Positions 43,924 through 52,794 of a stretch of DNA of 64,000 nucleotides are shown here, one piece after another (within the stretch, counting starts at the first letter, position 1; each line of letters starts with the position of its first letter). The notes under the pieces were generated by a model. That model made no database searches, was not told the origin of the DNA, and saw nothing but the letters and a program-made list of their open reading frames with translations. A program made the translations under genes and the position numbers. This stretch comes from Thiosocius sp963808165 (GTDB taxonomy: Bacteria > Pseudomonadota > Gammaproteobacteria > Chromatiales > Chromatiaceae): the NCBI GenBank assembly GCA_963808165.1, contig CAWEET010000008.1, positions 1 through 64,000 on the forward strand. Direction: 5' to 3'.

Positions 43924-44581
43924 GGTTGTGGTCTCCGCTGGTTACCGGGTTATCGAATACGGTTCAGAATCGGGTTGGCAAAGTGGCCTGGGGCCTGTTA
44001 ACGCTATGCGGATGCCTGACATTCGCTATCCATTGAGGCCATGCGGCGTTGCGCAAATCGCTCTTTTGGGGGCGACCAAACTCCGCTCCGCGCTCCAAAA
44101 AAGACCTCCGTCGATGAATATCCGCATCCTGTCAGCGCCCCCTGGCCGGGGCTCGCCGGGTCATGCCGACGGGTAGCATAGATCGTGTATAGCACGGGTG
44201 TCCCTCGCAGCGTAAGTCGGCCCACGAGATCCGGCCCGCCGCAGCGCCGGCGGGCGTGACGGCACCGGAAACCACCGAACAGCCGGCCGCGTGGCACCTG
44301 TGCATGTGCGGTACACGCCGCTGCTCTCGTGTTTCACCGTGCCGGTCGGGGAGTGGCAGCGCCGCGAATCGCATACCCGTTCCAAGGAGAGCAACCCAGC
44401 AATGGGCCAATAGCGGGGCTCGCTGCGGGGGGGGTGGCCCCCAAGCCCCCGTCGTCCGCGTTACGCTCGCTTGAATTGGCGAGGGCCAGTCCTGTATTCA
44501 CGTGCGTTGCCGATAGGGCTAGAGGGCCGAGTGAGAGTCACGGAGCTCAGCGCATGACCCACCGGAATGGTCGATGCGACT
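43924..44581. other. Intergenic, no gene recognised
   Basis: About 660 bases between the Na/Pi cotransporter and PilZ genes. Short frames on both strands (44004-44410) look like chance openings in GC-rich DNA. There are runs of G and C near 44430 (GCGGGGGGGGTGGCCCCC). No tRNA, terminator or known repeat was recognised. Confidence 0.45.
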
Positions 44582-44956
44582 TCAATCGGCGCGAATGAGC
44601 TCGACGAGATCGCGTTCCAGGAGTCGGTTGTCATCGAGATTGAGTTCCACCATGCGCCGCAGGCGGCCCGCACTGTACAGGTCCAGGCCGCTGCAATGTA
44701 CACCGATGCGCCGGCCCGCCGCATGCATGACCTCGCCGGACATCTCGATCACATGCTGCTCGCCGTCGAGCATGATCCGGACCTGAACGTGTGCGCCATC
44801 GGCCGGCGATATGTCATCCGCGAGCTGTAACAGCACGCCGCGCAACGACATGTCGAGCACAGTCCCAGGGTATTCGGTGTCATCCGTATGCAGCACGGCC
44901 GGTTTGTCGCTGGCGATGCGCTGGAAGTGACGGCGTTCGCCGGATTTTTCGGGCAT
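44582..44956 (-). CDS. PilZ-domain cyclic-di-GMP-binding protein
   Basis: 124 residues. The PilZ signature is present: RRHFQR near the N-terminus (the RxxxR arm) and DMSLRGVLLQL (D-x-S-x-x-G) about 25 residues later, together binding c-di-GMP. A beta-barrel follows. Single-domain PilZ proteins relay c-di-GMP to motility, adhesion or polysaccharide export. It lies 69 bp downstream of the CorC-like gene on the same strand. Distance to the flagellar cluster is about 1.5 kb. Confidence 0.9.
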   Translation of the reverse strand: MPEKSGERRHFQRIASDKPAVLHTDDTEYPGTVLDMSLRGVLLQLADDISPADGAHVQVRIMLDGEQHVIEMSGEVMHAAGRRIGVHCSGLDLYSAGRLRRMVELNLDDNRLLERDLVELIRAD

Positions 44957-45025
44957 GACGTGGCTCCTCTCCGCTGCGCCGCTTAACGGCTGCAGGCAGT
45001 GGACCTTGAACCGTCGGCCCGCTGG

Positions 45026-46306
45026 TCAGTTTGCGCCTTCCGACTGGCGTCTTTCCTTGGGCCTGATGCGTGCGGTCCTGACCGCGTTGTCCTGGATCTG
45101 GACCACCTCGATCGGGTAGCCGGCGATCATCAGCGATGTTCCGGGTTCGGGAATGCTCTCTAGATATTCGACGATCAATCCGTTCAGGGTCTTGGGGCCG
45201 TCGGTCGGCAGCTCCCAATGCATGGTCTTCACCAGATCTCGCAGGGTGGCACCGCCGTCGACCAGGAAACTGCCGTCTTCCTGTGGCAGGACATCGGCGA
45301 TCCCGTCGGCCGGGTCTGTTGCGAACTCGCCGACGATCTCCTCGAGCAGATCGGCCATGGTGACCAGGCCTTGCACGTCGCCGTACTCGTCGACGACCAG
45401 CGCAGTGCGCCGCCGTTTGTGCTGGAAATTGATCAGCTGGCGATTCAGCGGCGTGCCCTTGGGGATGAAATAGGGTTCGCGGATCAGGCCTTCGAGCGAC
45501 TCGCGGGTCAGCTCGTCGTCGAGCTGGGCCTGCATCACCCGGCGCGAGTGCACGAAGCCAGCGACTTGATCGATGCTACCCCGGTAGGCCAGTACCCGGG
45601 TATAGGGGGTCTTTTCCAGCTGCTCGAGGATGACATCGATCGGGTTCTCGAGGTCGATGCCGTCCAGTTCGCTGCGCGGCACCATGATGTCGTCGACGGT
45701 GACTTTCTCCAGATCGAGGATGTTGAGCAGCATCTTCTGGTGACGCTTGGGGATCATCGCCCCGGCCTCATTCACTACGGTACGCAGCTCCTCCCGGCTA
45801 AGGGCATTGCCCTCCGCATCATCGGGATAGATGCCGAGCACCCGCAGCACGGCGTTCGCGATCAGGTTGACCAGCCAAACCAGCGGGAACAGCACGCGCA
45901 GCAATGGTGTGTAGATCCACGAAGCGGGAAACGCCAAGCGCTCCGGGTGCAGCGCTGCGAGGGTCTTTGGCGCGACCTCGGAGAAGATCAGCACGACCAG
46001 GGTCAGCAGTCCCGCCGCGATCGGTATCGCTCCCTCGCCACCGAGGCGCAGGGCAATGATGGTCGCCAGCGAGGAGGCCAGGATATTGACGAAGTTGTTG
46101 CCGAGCAGAATCAGCCCGATCAGCCGGTCCGGTTTGCGCAACAGGCGCTCGGCCAGGCGCGCCCCGGGATTACCCGCGGCGGCCAGGTGGCGCAGACGGT
46201 AGCGGTTGAGCGTCATCAGGGCCGTCTCCGACCCGGAAAAGAAGGCGGACAGCGCCAGAAGGCATACTAGCGCGCCAGCCAGCGCGCCGAGCGGGAGATC
46301 ATTCAA
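45026..46306 (-). CDS. HlyC/CorC (YfjD/CNNM-type) transporter-associated protein
   Basis: 426 residues: N-terminal DUF21 membrane domain (FFSGSETALMTLNRYRLRHL, LLGNNFVNILASSLATI, LIFSEVAPKTLAALHPERLA), a tandem CBS pair (IMVPRSELDGIDLENPID, PYTRVLAYRGS, LVVDEYGDVQGLVTMADLLEEIVGE) and a CorC_HlyC C-terminal domain. CNNM relatives are proposed to export magnesium or cobalt. Divergent from fleQ. Confidence 0.92.
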   Translation of the reverse strand: MNDLPLGALAGALVCLLALSAFFSGSETALMTLNRYRLRHLAAAGNPGARLAERLLRKPDRLIGLILLGNNFVNILASSLATIIALRLGGEGAIPIAAGLLTLVVLIFSEVAPKTLAALHPERLAFPASWIYTPLLRVLFPLVWLVNLIANAVLRVLGIYPDDAEGNALSREELRTVVNEAGAMIPKRHQKMLLNILDLEKVTVDDIMVPRSELDGIDLENPIDVILEQLEKTPYTRVLAYRGSIDQVAGFVHSRRVMQAQLDDELTRESLEGLIREPYFIPKGTPLNRQLINFQHKRRRTALVVDEYGDVQGLVTMADLLEEIVGEFATDPADGIADVLPQEDGSFLVDGGATLRDLVKTMHWELPTDGPKTLNGLIVEYLESIPEPGTSLMIAGYPIEVVQIQDNAVRTARIRPKERRQSEGAN

Positions 46307-46441
46307 AGGGAGGGGCCCCGGTTACTTCGTATGAACCGCATTTTCTAGGGTGCTTGGCAGGTACTGTCAAGCCGCATGCCAGCCGTGACAGATGCAGTGC
46401 TGTTTTGCCGACTGACGTTTTTTTGACAGGATGGTTGGTGC

Positions 46442-47992
46442 ATGCTTAACTCTCAGGAAATCCATACCTTATCCAAGGTCTTCATGCCTACAGCGAGCGC
46501 CGGAGCCGGCTGGATGACGCCTGACAACAGCAAAGTCCAATCCCTGAGTGCGATCACTGCGATGCTGGTGTTGTCTGAAGAAACATCAGCAGGATATCTC
46601 CAAAATATCCTGCAGTTCATCGATTGTGACGTGCATGTGCCTGAATCACCTCAGGACTTGCAGCGACTGATCGAGCGCTTCAGTGACCGCTCGGTGGTCG
46701 TGTTCCTGAGCGGACAACTGGCGGACCAGGATCGCAGCGCCTACCTGGGGGTGATCAACGAGGGCACACCGCGTCCGGCGCTGATCCAGGTGCAGGAGAG
46801 GTCTGGTGACGAAATGCTGGTCAGCGGCGACGTCCTCGGCACCCTGCGTCTGCCCTGCCAGTACGACGCGATCTCGGCGTTGATGCACAAGGCCCAGGTG
46901 TTTGCCGAGTCGCAGCGTCACGGCGAGGCGCCACGCCGCCCGCTTGAATTGTTCCGCAGCCTGTCCGGTAACAGTCGAGCGACACGCGGCATCAACAAGA
47001 TGATCGAACAGGTGGCCGACACCGAGGCGACGGTGCTGATCCTCGGTGAGTCCGGCACCGGCAAGGAGGTGGTCGCGCGCAAACTGCACTACCACTCGAA
47101 GCGCCGAGGTCGGCCGTTTGTGCCGGTGAACTGCGGCGCAATCCCCGGTGACCTGCTCGAAAGCGAACTGTTCGGCCACGAGAAGGGTGCGTTCACCGGT
47201 GCCATCACCTCGCGCCAGGGCCGCTTTGAGCTGGCAGAGGGAGGGACGCTGTTCCTCGACGAAATCGGTGATATGAGCATGCACATGCAGGTCAAACTGC
47301 TGCGTGTGCTGCAAGAGCGCACGTTCGAACGGGTCGGCAGCAACAAGACGATTCACTGCAATGTACGCATCATCGCCGCCACCCATCGAAATCTAGAGCG
47401 TTCGATCAAGGAAGACAGCTTCCGCGAAGACCTTTACTACCGTCTGAATGTCTTTCCGATCGACGTGCCGCCGCTGCGTGAACGGGTCGAGGACATCCCG
47501 GTACTGGTCAATGATCTGATCCAGCGCATCGAGCACGAGAAGCGTGGTTCGGTCCGCCTGACGCCGGCTGCGGTGACTGCTCTGACGCATTATCGCTGGC
47601 CCGGTAATGTTCGCGAACTGGCCAACCTGATCGAACGCCTCGCCATCCTATTCCCCTACGGCGTGGTCGACGTTGCCGATCTACCGGAGAAATTTCGTGC
47701 CGGTATTCCGGTTGCGGTGGTCGAGTCGGTGGAAGACGAGGTGCTGCCGGTGGTCAGCACGCATGGCGATGGGCCCAATACCGTTTCCAGCATGCCGCGT
47801 CTGCCGGCCGAGGGCATCGACCTCAAGGCGCACCTGGCCAGCATGGAACAGAGCCTGATTCGTCAGGCACTGGAAGAGGCCAACGGGGTGGTCGCGCATG
47901 CCGCGAAAAAGCTCAAGATGCGGCGTACCACCCTCGTCGAGAAATTGCGCAAATACGGCCTGCAACGTGGTCAGGAGCTGACGGGCCTTTGA
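46442..47992 (+). CDS. fleQ: Sigma54-dependent flagellar master regulator FleQ
   Basis: Up to 516 residues: N-terminal FleQ domain without phosphorylatable Asp, AAA+ domain with Walker A GESGTGKE (about 200), sigma54-contact motif GAFTGA (about 250), Walker B GGTLFLDEIGDM, and a Fis-type HTH (VVAHAAKKLKMRRTTLVEKLRK). It activates fleSR and basal-body promoters and responds to c-di-GMP in Pseudomonas. The start may really be ATG 46514 (GGAG eight bases upstream; MTPDNSKV matches family starts), because a TTGACA at 46425-46430 lies 17 bp before a TTAACT that overlaps the first codons of the long form. Confidence 0.93.
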   Translation: MLNSQEIHTLSKVFMPTASAGAGWMTPDNSKVQSLSAITAMLVLSEETSAGYLQNILQFIDCDVHVPESPQDLQRLIERFSDRSVVVFLSGQLADQDRSAYLGVINEGTPRPALIQVQERSGDEMLVSGDVLGTLRLPCQYDAISALMHKAQVFAESQRHGEAPRRPLELFRSLSGNSRATRGINKMIEQVADTEATVLILGESGTGKEVVARKLHYHSKRRGRPFVPVNCGAIPGDLLESELFGHEKGAFTGAITSRQGRFELAEGGTLFLDEIGDMSMHMQVKLLRVLQERTFERVGSNKTIHCNVRIIAATHRNLERSIKEDSFREDLYYRLNVFPIDVPPLRERVEDIPVLVNDLIQRIEHEKRGSVRLTPAAVTALTHYRWPGNVRELANLIERLAILFPYGVVDVADLPEKFRAGIPVAVVESVEDEVLPVVSTHGDGPNTVSSMPRLPAEGIDLKAHLASMEQSLIRQALEEANGVVAHAAKKLKMRRTTLVEKLRKYGLQRGQELTGL

Positions 47993-48045
47993 CGTAATCA
48001 TTTCGTTCTGAACCCAAGCTTCTGTTTTTAATAAAAAATCCTGCA

Positions 48046-48061
48046 TGGCACGTGTCTTGCT
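48046..48061 (+). promoter_or_regulatory. Sigma54 promoter of fleSR
   Basis: TGGCACGTGTCTTGCT matches the sigma54 consensus (TGGCACG, four bases, TTGCW) at every fixed position, 43 bp before the fleS start. It fits FleQ-driven expression of the class II operon. Confidence 0.9.
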
Positions 48062-48103
48062 GAAGATGTCTCCGAACAGTATCGGGAGACGGGATTCAGC
48101 CGC

Positions 48104-49303
48104 ATGGGCGAACTGCAGACACGAGCGCCACAGTCCACAAAGGATCTCGAACATGCCTTCGGTGTGTTCAATGAACTGTCCGAACGCCTGACCACTGCCT
48201 ATGACCGGCTCGAGGGCCGCGTTGCCGACCTCACCCGGGAGCTGGCGCTGTCGCGCCGCGAACGCCTGGACGAACGGGCGCAGAAAGAACACCTGGCTGA
48301 CCAGCTTGGTGTGCTGCTCGAGGCACTGCCCGCGGCGATCGTCCTGGTGGATGCGCGTGACCGGGTGGATCGCTTCAATCCCGCTGCTGAACAGTTGTTT
48401 CCGTGCCTGGCCTGGGGTCGCCGCTGGAGCGAGGTCAAGAGCGAGGTGGTCGCGGCCGAGCCGACGCCGGGCGACTGGCGCCTGCGTGACGGCCGTCGGG
48501 TCAGTGTCTCGCAGTGTCCGCTCAACGATCGTGGGCGCATCCTGGTCGTCGTCGACATGACCGACCAGCGGCGCCTGCAGGAACGGGTCGAGCGCCAGGA
48601 CCGCCTCAGTGCCATGGGCGAGATGGCGGCGCAGTTGGCGCATCAGGTGCGCACACCGTTGTCGACCTCGGTGCTGTACGCCGGCCAGCTGGCGAAAGAC
48701 GGCCTCAGCAATGCACAGCGTCGCGAGTTCAGCCACAAACTGCTGGACGGTCTGCGCCACACCGAGACCCTGGTCCGCGAGATGTTGGCGTTCAGCCGCG
48801 GCGGCAGCTTCAATGCCAGCCCGATCCGCGTCGAAGATGCGCTAAGCACCGCGCTGGCGGGCTTGCGGCCCCGCTTGCGCCAGCTAGGGGTGCGACTGCT
48901 GGTCGACCTGGAGTCTGTCGCCGGTCAGCGCATCGCCGGCAACACCGACGCCCTGGCCGGTGCCTTCAGCAACCTGATCGACAATGCCCTGAATCACGGT
49001 GGCAACGGCGTCACCCTCTCGATCTCCGCGGACAGTGGACCGGACGCCTCCTTGCGGCTGGTGTTCGAAGACGACGGTCCAGGCATCGACCCGGTCGCAC
49101 TGCCGCGCATTTTCGATCCCTTTTTTACCACCCGCGAACGCGGTACCGGTCTCGGTCTCGCGGTAGTCCAGGCCGTCATCCTGCAACACGGTGGCGCGCT
49201 GCGCGCCGGGGACGCGACCCTGGGCGGCGCACGCTTCGAAATTCAGCTGCCGGCGCACTCGTTGTCCGGGCAGGAAAAGTCAGCAATGAGGAAGTCGCTG
49301 TGA
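48104..49303 (+). CDS. fleS: Flagellar sensor histidine kinase FleS/FlrB
   Basis: 399 residues, no transmembrane segment: coiled coil (about 20-70), PAS domain (LLEALPAAIVLVDARDRVDRF), HisKA with the phosphorylated His in AAQLAHQVRTPLST (about 179), and HATPase with N box LIDNALNHGGNG, G1 EDDGPGIDP and G2 GTGLGLAV. It phosphorylates FleR. Its TGA overlaps the fleR start by one base. Confidence 0.92.
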   Translation: MGELQTRAPQSTKDLEHAFGVFNELSERLTTAYDRLEGRVADLTRELALSRRERLDERAQKEHLADQLGVLLEALPAAIVLVDARDRVDRFNPAAEQLFPCLAWGRRWSEVKSEVVAAEPTPGDWRLRDGRRVSVSQCPLNDRGRILVVVDMTDQRRLQERVERQDRLSAMGEMAAQLAHQVRTPLSTSVLYAGQLAKDGLSNAQRREFSHKLLDGLRHTETLVREMLAFSRGGSFNASPIRVEDALSTALAGLRPRLRQLGVRLLVDLESVAGQRIAGNTDALAGAFSNLIDNALNHGGNGVTLSISADSGPDASLRLVFEDDGPGIDPVALPRIFDPFFTTRERGTGLGLAVVQAVILQHGGALRAGDATLGGARFEIQLPAHSLSGQEKSAMRKSL

Positions 49304-50664
49304 TGAATCCATCGCGCATATTGGTAGTGGAAGACGACAGCGCATTGGCGCAGGCACTGAGCGATACCCTGGTGTTGTCGGGTTACGAAGTGGTGACCGC
49401 GACCGACGGCGAGCAGGCGCTGGCCAGGCTCGACCGCGACGTCATCGATATGGTCCTGACCGATGTACAGATGCGACCGATGGATGGGCGTGCGTTGCTG
49501 CGCAACCTGCGCGCCCGCTTTCACGAACTCCCGGTGCTGGTGATGACAGCCTACGGCACGGTCGAGCAGGCGGTCGAGGCGATGAAGCTCGGCGCGGTCG
49601 ATTATCTCGCCAAACCGTTCGAGGTGGGCGACCTGCTGCAGAAGGTCGAACGTTACCTGCCGCATCGTCACCACGAAGACGGTCGGATGATCGCCGAAGA
49701 CCTGCGCACTCGCGAACTGATCGAACTCGCCAACCGGGTCGCGGCGAGCGATGCGACCGTGATGATCGGCGGGGAATCGGGTACTGGCAAGGAGGTACTG
49801 GCGCGTTACATACACTGTCGTTCCTATCGCGCCGACGGTGCCTTCGTCGCGATCAACTGTGCAGCAATCCCGGACAACATGCTGGAGGCGGTGCTGTTCG
49901 GCTACGAGAAGGGTGCCTTTACGGGCGCGGTGCGGGCCAGCGCCGGAAAGTTCGAGCAGGCGCAGGGCGGCACGCTGCTTCTCGACGAGATATCCGAAAT
50001 GAGCTTGTCGCTGCAGGCCAAACTGTTGCGTGTATTGCAGGAGCGCGAAGTGGAACGGCTGGGTGGACGCGACGTCATTCAGCTCGATGTCCGGGTGTTG
50101 GCCACATCCAATCGTCACTTGCGCGAAGAGGTTGCGGCCGGGCGTTTCCGCGAAGACCTGTTCTATCGGCTGAATGTGTTCCCGTTGACACTGCCGCCGT
50201 TGCGCGAACGGCCACGTGACATCCTGCCGCTGGCGCGCCATCTGATGGAGCGTCACCTGCGCAGCGGCGAAAGCTTGCCGCCCATGGAGCCCGAGGCCGA
50301 GGCCAGGCTGTTGTCACATCCGTGGCCCGGCAACGTTCGCGAGCTGGACAATCTGATGCAGCGCGCGCTGATTCTCTGCAACGGGGATCGCATCGGCGCC
50401 CCGGACATCCACTTCGAGGCCCTCGACGGCGAGATGGCCTCTGCGGCATCGCCGGCACCGGCAGACCGCGGCGAAGATGCGGCCGGCAAGAGCCGCCTGA
50501 CCGACGACCTGCGTAACGTGGAGGAGCAGATGATCCTCGATGCGTTGCGCAACGGCCGCGGCAGCCGGAAACAGGCGGCAGAGATCCTCGGTATCTCGCC
50601 GCGCACCCTGCGTTACAAGCTGCAGAAGCTGCGTGAGGCCGGGGTGTCGATTCCTCGCAGTTAA
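49303..50664 (+). CDS. fleR: Flagellar sigma54 response regulator FleR/FlrC
   Basis: 453 residues: receiver domain with phosphoacceptor Asp54 (MVLTDVQMRPMDG), conserved Thr in VMTAYGT and Lys in YLAKPFE; AAA+ domain with Walker A GGESGTGKE (about 157), GAFTGA and Walker B; Fis-like HTH (SRKQAAEILGISPRTLRYKL). When phosphorylated by FleS it activates class III basal-body and hook genes. ATG 49303 overlaps the fleS stop. Confidence 0.93.
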   Translation: MNPSRILVVEDDSALAQALSDTLVLSGYEVVTATDGEQALARLDRDVIDMVLTDVQMRPMDGRALLRNLRARFHELPVLVMTAYGTVEQAVEAMKLGAVDYLAKPFEVGDLLQKVERYLPHRHHEDGRMIAEDLRTRELIELANRVAASDATVMIGGESGTGKEVLARYIHCRSYRADGAFVAINCAAIPDNMLEAVLFGYEKGAFTGAVRASAGKFEQAQGGTLLLDEISEMSLSLQAKLLRVLQEREVERLGGRDVIQLDVRVLATSNRHLREEVAAGRFREDLFYRLNVFPLTLPPLRERPRDILPLARHLMERHLRSGESLPPMEPEAEARLLSHPWPGNVRELDNLMQRALILCNGDRIGAPDIHFEALDGEMASAASPAPADRGEDAAGKSRLTDDLRNVEEQMILDALRNGRGSRKQAAEILGISPRTLRYKLQKLREAGVSIPRS

Positions 50665-50668
50665 ATTG

Positions 50669-50684
50669 TGGCGCGAAAACTGCT
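50669..50684 (+). promoter_or_regulatory. Sigma54 promoter of fliEFGHIJ
   Basis: TGGCGCGAAAACTGCT keeps the invariant GG and GC at the right spacing (consensus TGGCACG, four bases, TTGCW), with two differences at other positions. It begins 5 bp after the fleR stop and about 60 bp before fliE. Confidence 0.75.
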
Positions 50685-50744
50685 TTTACCAATGGGGCGG
50701 CAATCGCGTGTCAGAAAACCGATCAGATCGACAGGACAACGACC

Positions 50745-51059
50745 ATGAGTACTCCGGAAATCAACCAGGTGTTGGCGCAGATGCGCGTTGCTCGCGCACA
50801 AGCGGCTGGCGGTGTCGGCATCGAAGAGACGCCCCAGAACGACTTCAGCGATCTTCTCAAGCGTTCGATCGATTCGGTCAACGAGACCCAGCAGCAGGCA
50901 AACTCGCTGCGTACCGCGTTCGAGCAGGGGGAGGAGGGGCTCGATCTCGCCGACGTGATGATCGCGGCACAAAAATCCAGCGTGTCTTTTCAGGCCATGG
51001 TTGAGGTACGCAACAAGCTGATCGATGCCTATAAGGACGTGATGAACATGCCGGTCTGA
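50745..51059 (+). CDS. fliE: Flagellar hook-basal body protein FliE
   Basis: 104 residues: INQVLAQMRVARAQAAGG, DFSDLLKRSIDSVNETQQQA, DLADVMIAAQKSSVSFQAMVEVRNKLIDAYKDVM, the conserved C-terminal block linking MS ring and rod. First gene of the fliEFGHIJ operon behind a sigma54 promoter; fliF follows after 45 bp. Confidence 0.95.
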   Translation: MSTPEINQVLAQMRVARAQAAGGVGIEETPQNDFSDLLKRSIDSVNETQQQANSLRTAFEQGEEGLDLADVMIAAQKSSVSFQAMVEVRNKLIDAYKDVMNMPV

Positions 51060-51104
51060 ACAAAGCGACAGTCAGGCTAATCAACTCTGAGGTAAATCGG
51101 GAAC

Positions 51105-52793
51105 ATGGCGGACGCGGCTAACGTGAAGAGTCTTCCGGCAGCAGATCCGGGCGTCGGGATGCCTGCGATCGTCGACAACCCCTGGTTGCGTCAAATGGCC
51201 GTGATGGTCGGCATCGCGGCCAGTGTGGCCGTGGGGGTGGCGGTTGTGCTCTGGTCGCAGTCGCCGAACTACGCGCCGCTGTACGGCAACCTGGCCGAGA
51301 AAGACGCCAGCCAGGTGATGGAGGCGCTGCAGCAGACCGGTGCGGACTTCCGGGTCGACGAGGCCACCGGTATGGTCATGGTGCCGTCTGCCAAGTTGAA
51401 GGAGATCCGGATGCAGCTGGCCGGCCAGGGGCTGCCCAACGGTACCGGCGTGGGATTCGAGCTACTGCAGCAGGATACCGGTTTCGGTACCAGCCAGATG
51501 GTCGAACGGGCGCGCTATCAGCAGGCGCTACAGGGTGAGCTGGCGCGCACCATCGCGACGATTGGTGCGGTGCAGAGTGCGAGGGTCCACCTCGCGATAC
51601 CGAAACAGTCCGTCTTTGTACGTAAACGCCAGCCGCCCAGTGCCTCGGTGACGCTGCGTCTGCACAATGGGCGGGTACTGGAGGCAGCGCAGGTCGAGGC
51701 GATCGTGCACCTGGTCGCTTCGAGCATCCCGGAACTCGAACCCGGCCGAGTGACCCTGGTCGATCACAAGGGCCGGCTGCTCAGCGATGCGCAGGAGAGC
51801 CGCGAGTTGAAACTCTCGGCGACCCAGTTCGAACACACCCGGCGTATCGAAGAGCACTACCGCGCACGCATTGAAGATCTGCTCGCCCCGATTGTCGGCC
51901 GCGACAAGGTACAGGCGCAGGTCGCCGCGGACGTCGACTTCACTGTGACCGAGCAGACCCAGGAGCGTTATGACCCGGAACAGTCTGCGCTGCGCAGCGA
52001 ACAGCTCAACGAGGAACAGACCAGCGGGCCGGGGGCCGGAGGCATTCCCGGGGCGCTTACCAATCAGCCACCGGCAGCCGGCAATGCGCCCGAGGACGCG
52101 GATGGTCAGGATGGCATCGAAGACGATGGCAGCACGATCAACTCGAGTCGTCAGGCTACGCGCAATTACGAACTGGATCGTGTCATCAGCCATACCCGCA
52201 AGGCGCCTATCTCGCTGCGCCGTCTGTCGGTTGCCGTGGTGGTCGACGATATCGCCACGGTCGGTGCCGATGGCGCAGTCAGTGTGCGCGAGCGCACCCC
52301 GGAAGAGATCGAGCGGCTCACCGAACTGGTCCGCGAAGCGGTTGGATTCGATGCGCGTCGTGGCGATAGCGTCCGGGTGATGAACAGCTCCTTCCTGGAT
52401 CCGGAGCCGGTGGCGGATCTGCCCGAAGTGCCGATCTGGGAGCAGGGCTGGTTCATGGACATGATCAAGCAGGTCGGCGGTCTGCTGATGGTACTGATCC
52501 TGATCTTCTTCGTGCTGAAGCCGACAATGAAGCGTTTGACTGCAAGCCATGCCGAACTCGCCGGTGGTGGCGGCGACCCGGAGCGTGCCAGGGTCGAGGG
52601 ACCATTGGCCTCGCCCGACGGTGCTGCGGGTGACGGTCAGGATCTGCTGCTGGGTAGCGATGGACAGCCGCTGCAACTGCCCGGTGGCGCGCGCTACGAG
52701 AACATCATGGACGCTGCACGGCAGCTGGTGGACGAGGACCCGAAGCGGGTCGCCCAGCTGGTCAAGACCTGGATGAACGAAGAAGCCGCCTGA
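51105..52793 (+). CDS. fliF: Flagellar MS-ring protein FliF
   Basis: 562 residues. N-terminal TM (VMVGIAASVAVGVAVVLW), the periplasmic ring-building motifs (YAPLYGNLAEKDASQVMEAL, GQGLPNGTGVGFELLQ, RVHLAIPKQSVFVRKRQPPSAS), an acidic low-complexity insert (about 300-350), a second TM (GGLLMVLILIFFVLKPTMK) and the C-terminal FliG-binding tail (ARQLVDEDPKRVAQLVKTWM). It is the scaffold of the basal body. fliG begins 1 bp after the stop. Confidence 0.96.
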   Translation: MADAANVKSLPAADPGVGMPAIVDNPWLRQMAVMVGIAASVAVGVAVVLWSQSPNYAPLYGNLAEKDASQVMEALQQTGADFRVDEATGMVMVPSAKLKEIRMQLAGQGLPNGTGVGFELLQQDTGFGTSQMVERARYQQALQGELARTIATIGAVQSARVHLAIPKQSVFVRKRQPPSASVTLRLHNGRVLEAAQVEAIVHLVASSIPELEPGRVTLVDHKGRLLSDAQESRELKLSATQFEHTRRIEEHYRARIEDLLAPIVGRDKVQAQVAADVDFTVTEQTQERYDPEQSALRSEQLNEEQTSGPGAGGIPGALTNQPPAAGNAPEDADGQDGIEDDGSTINSSRQATRNYELDRVISHTRKAPISLRRLSVAVVVDDIATVGADGAVSVRERTPEEIERLTELVREAVGFDARRGDSVRVMNSSFLDPEPVADLPEVPIWEQGWFMDMIKQVGGLLMVLILIFFVLKPTMKRLTASHAELAGGGGDPERARVEGPLASPDGAAGDGQDLLLGSDGQPLQLPGGARYENIMDAARQLVDEDPKRVAQLVKTWMNEEAA

Positions 52794-52794
52794 C

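Noticed and set aside
49243..50256. A minus-strand open frame of 337 codons opposite fleR
   Set aside because: It overlaps a conserved AAA+ regulator and shows no homology pattern.
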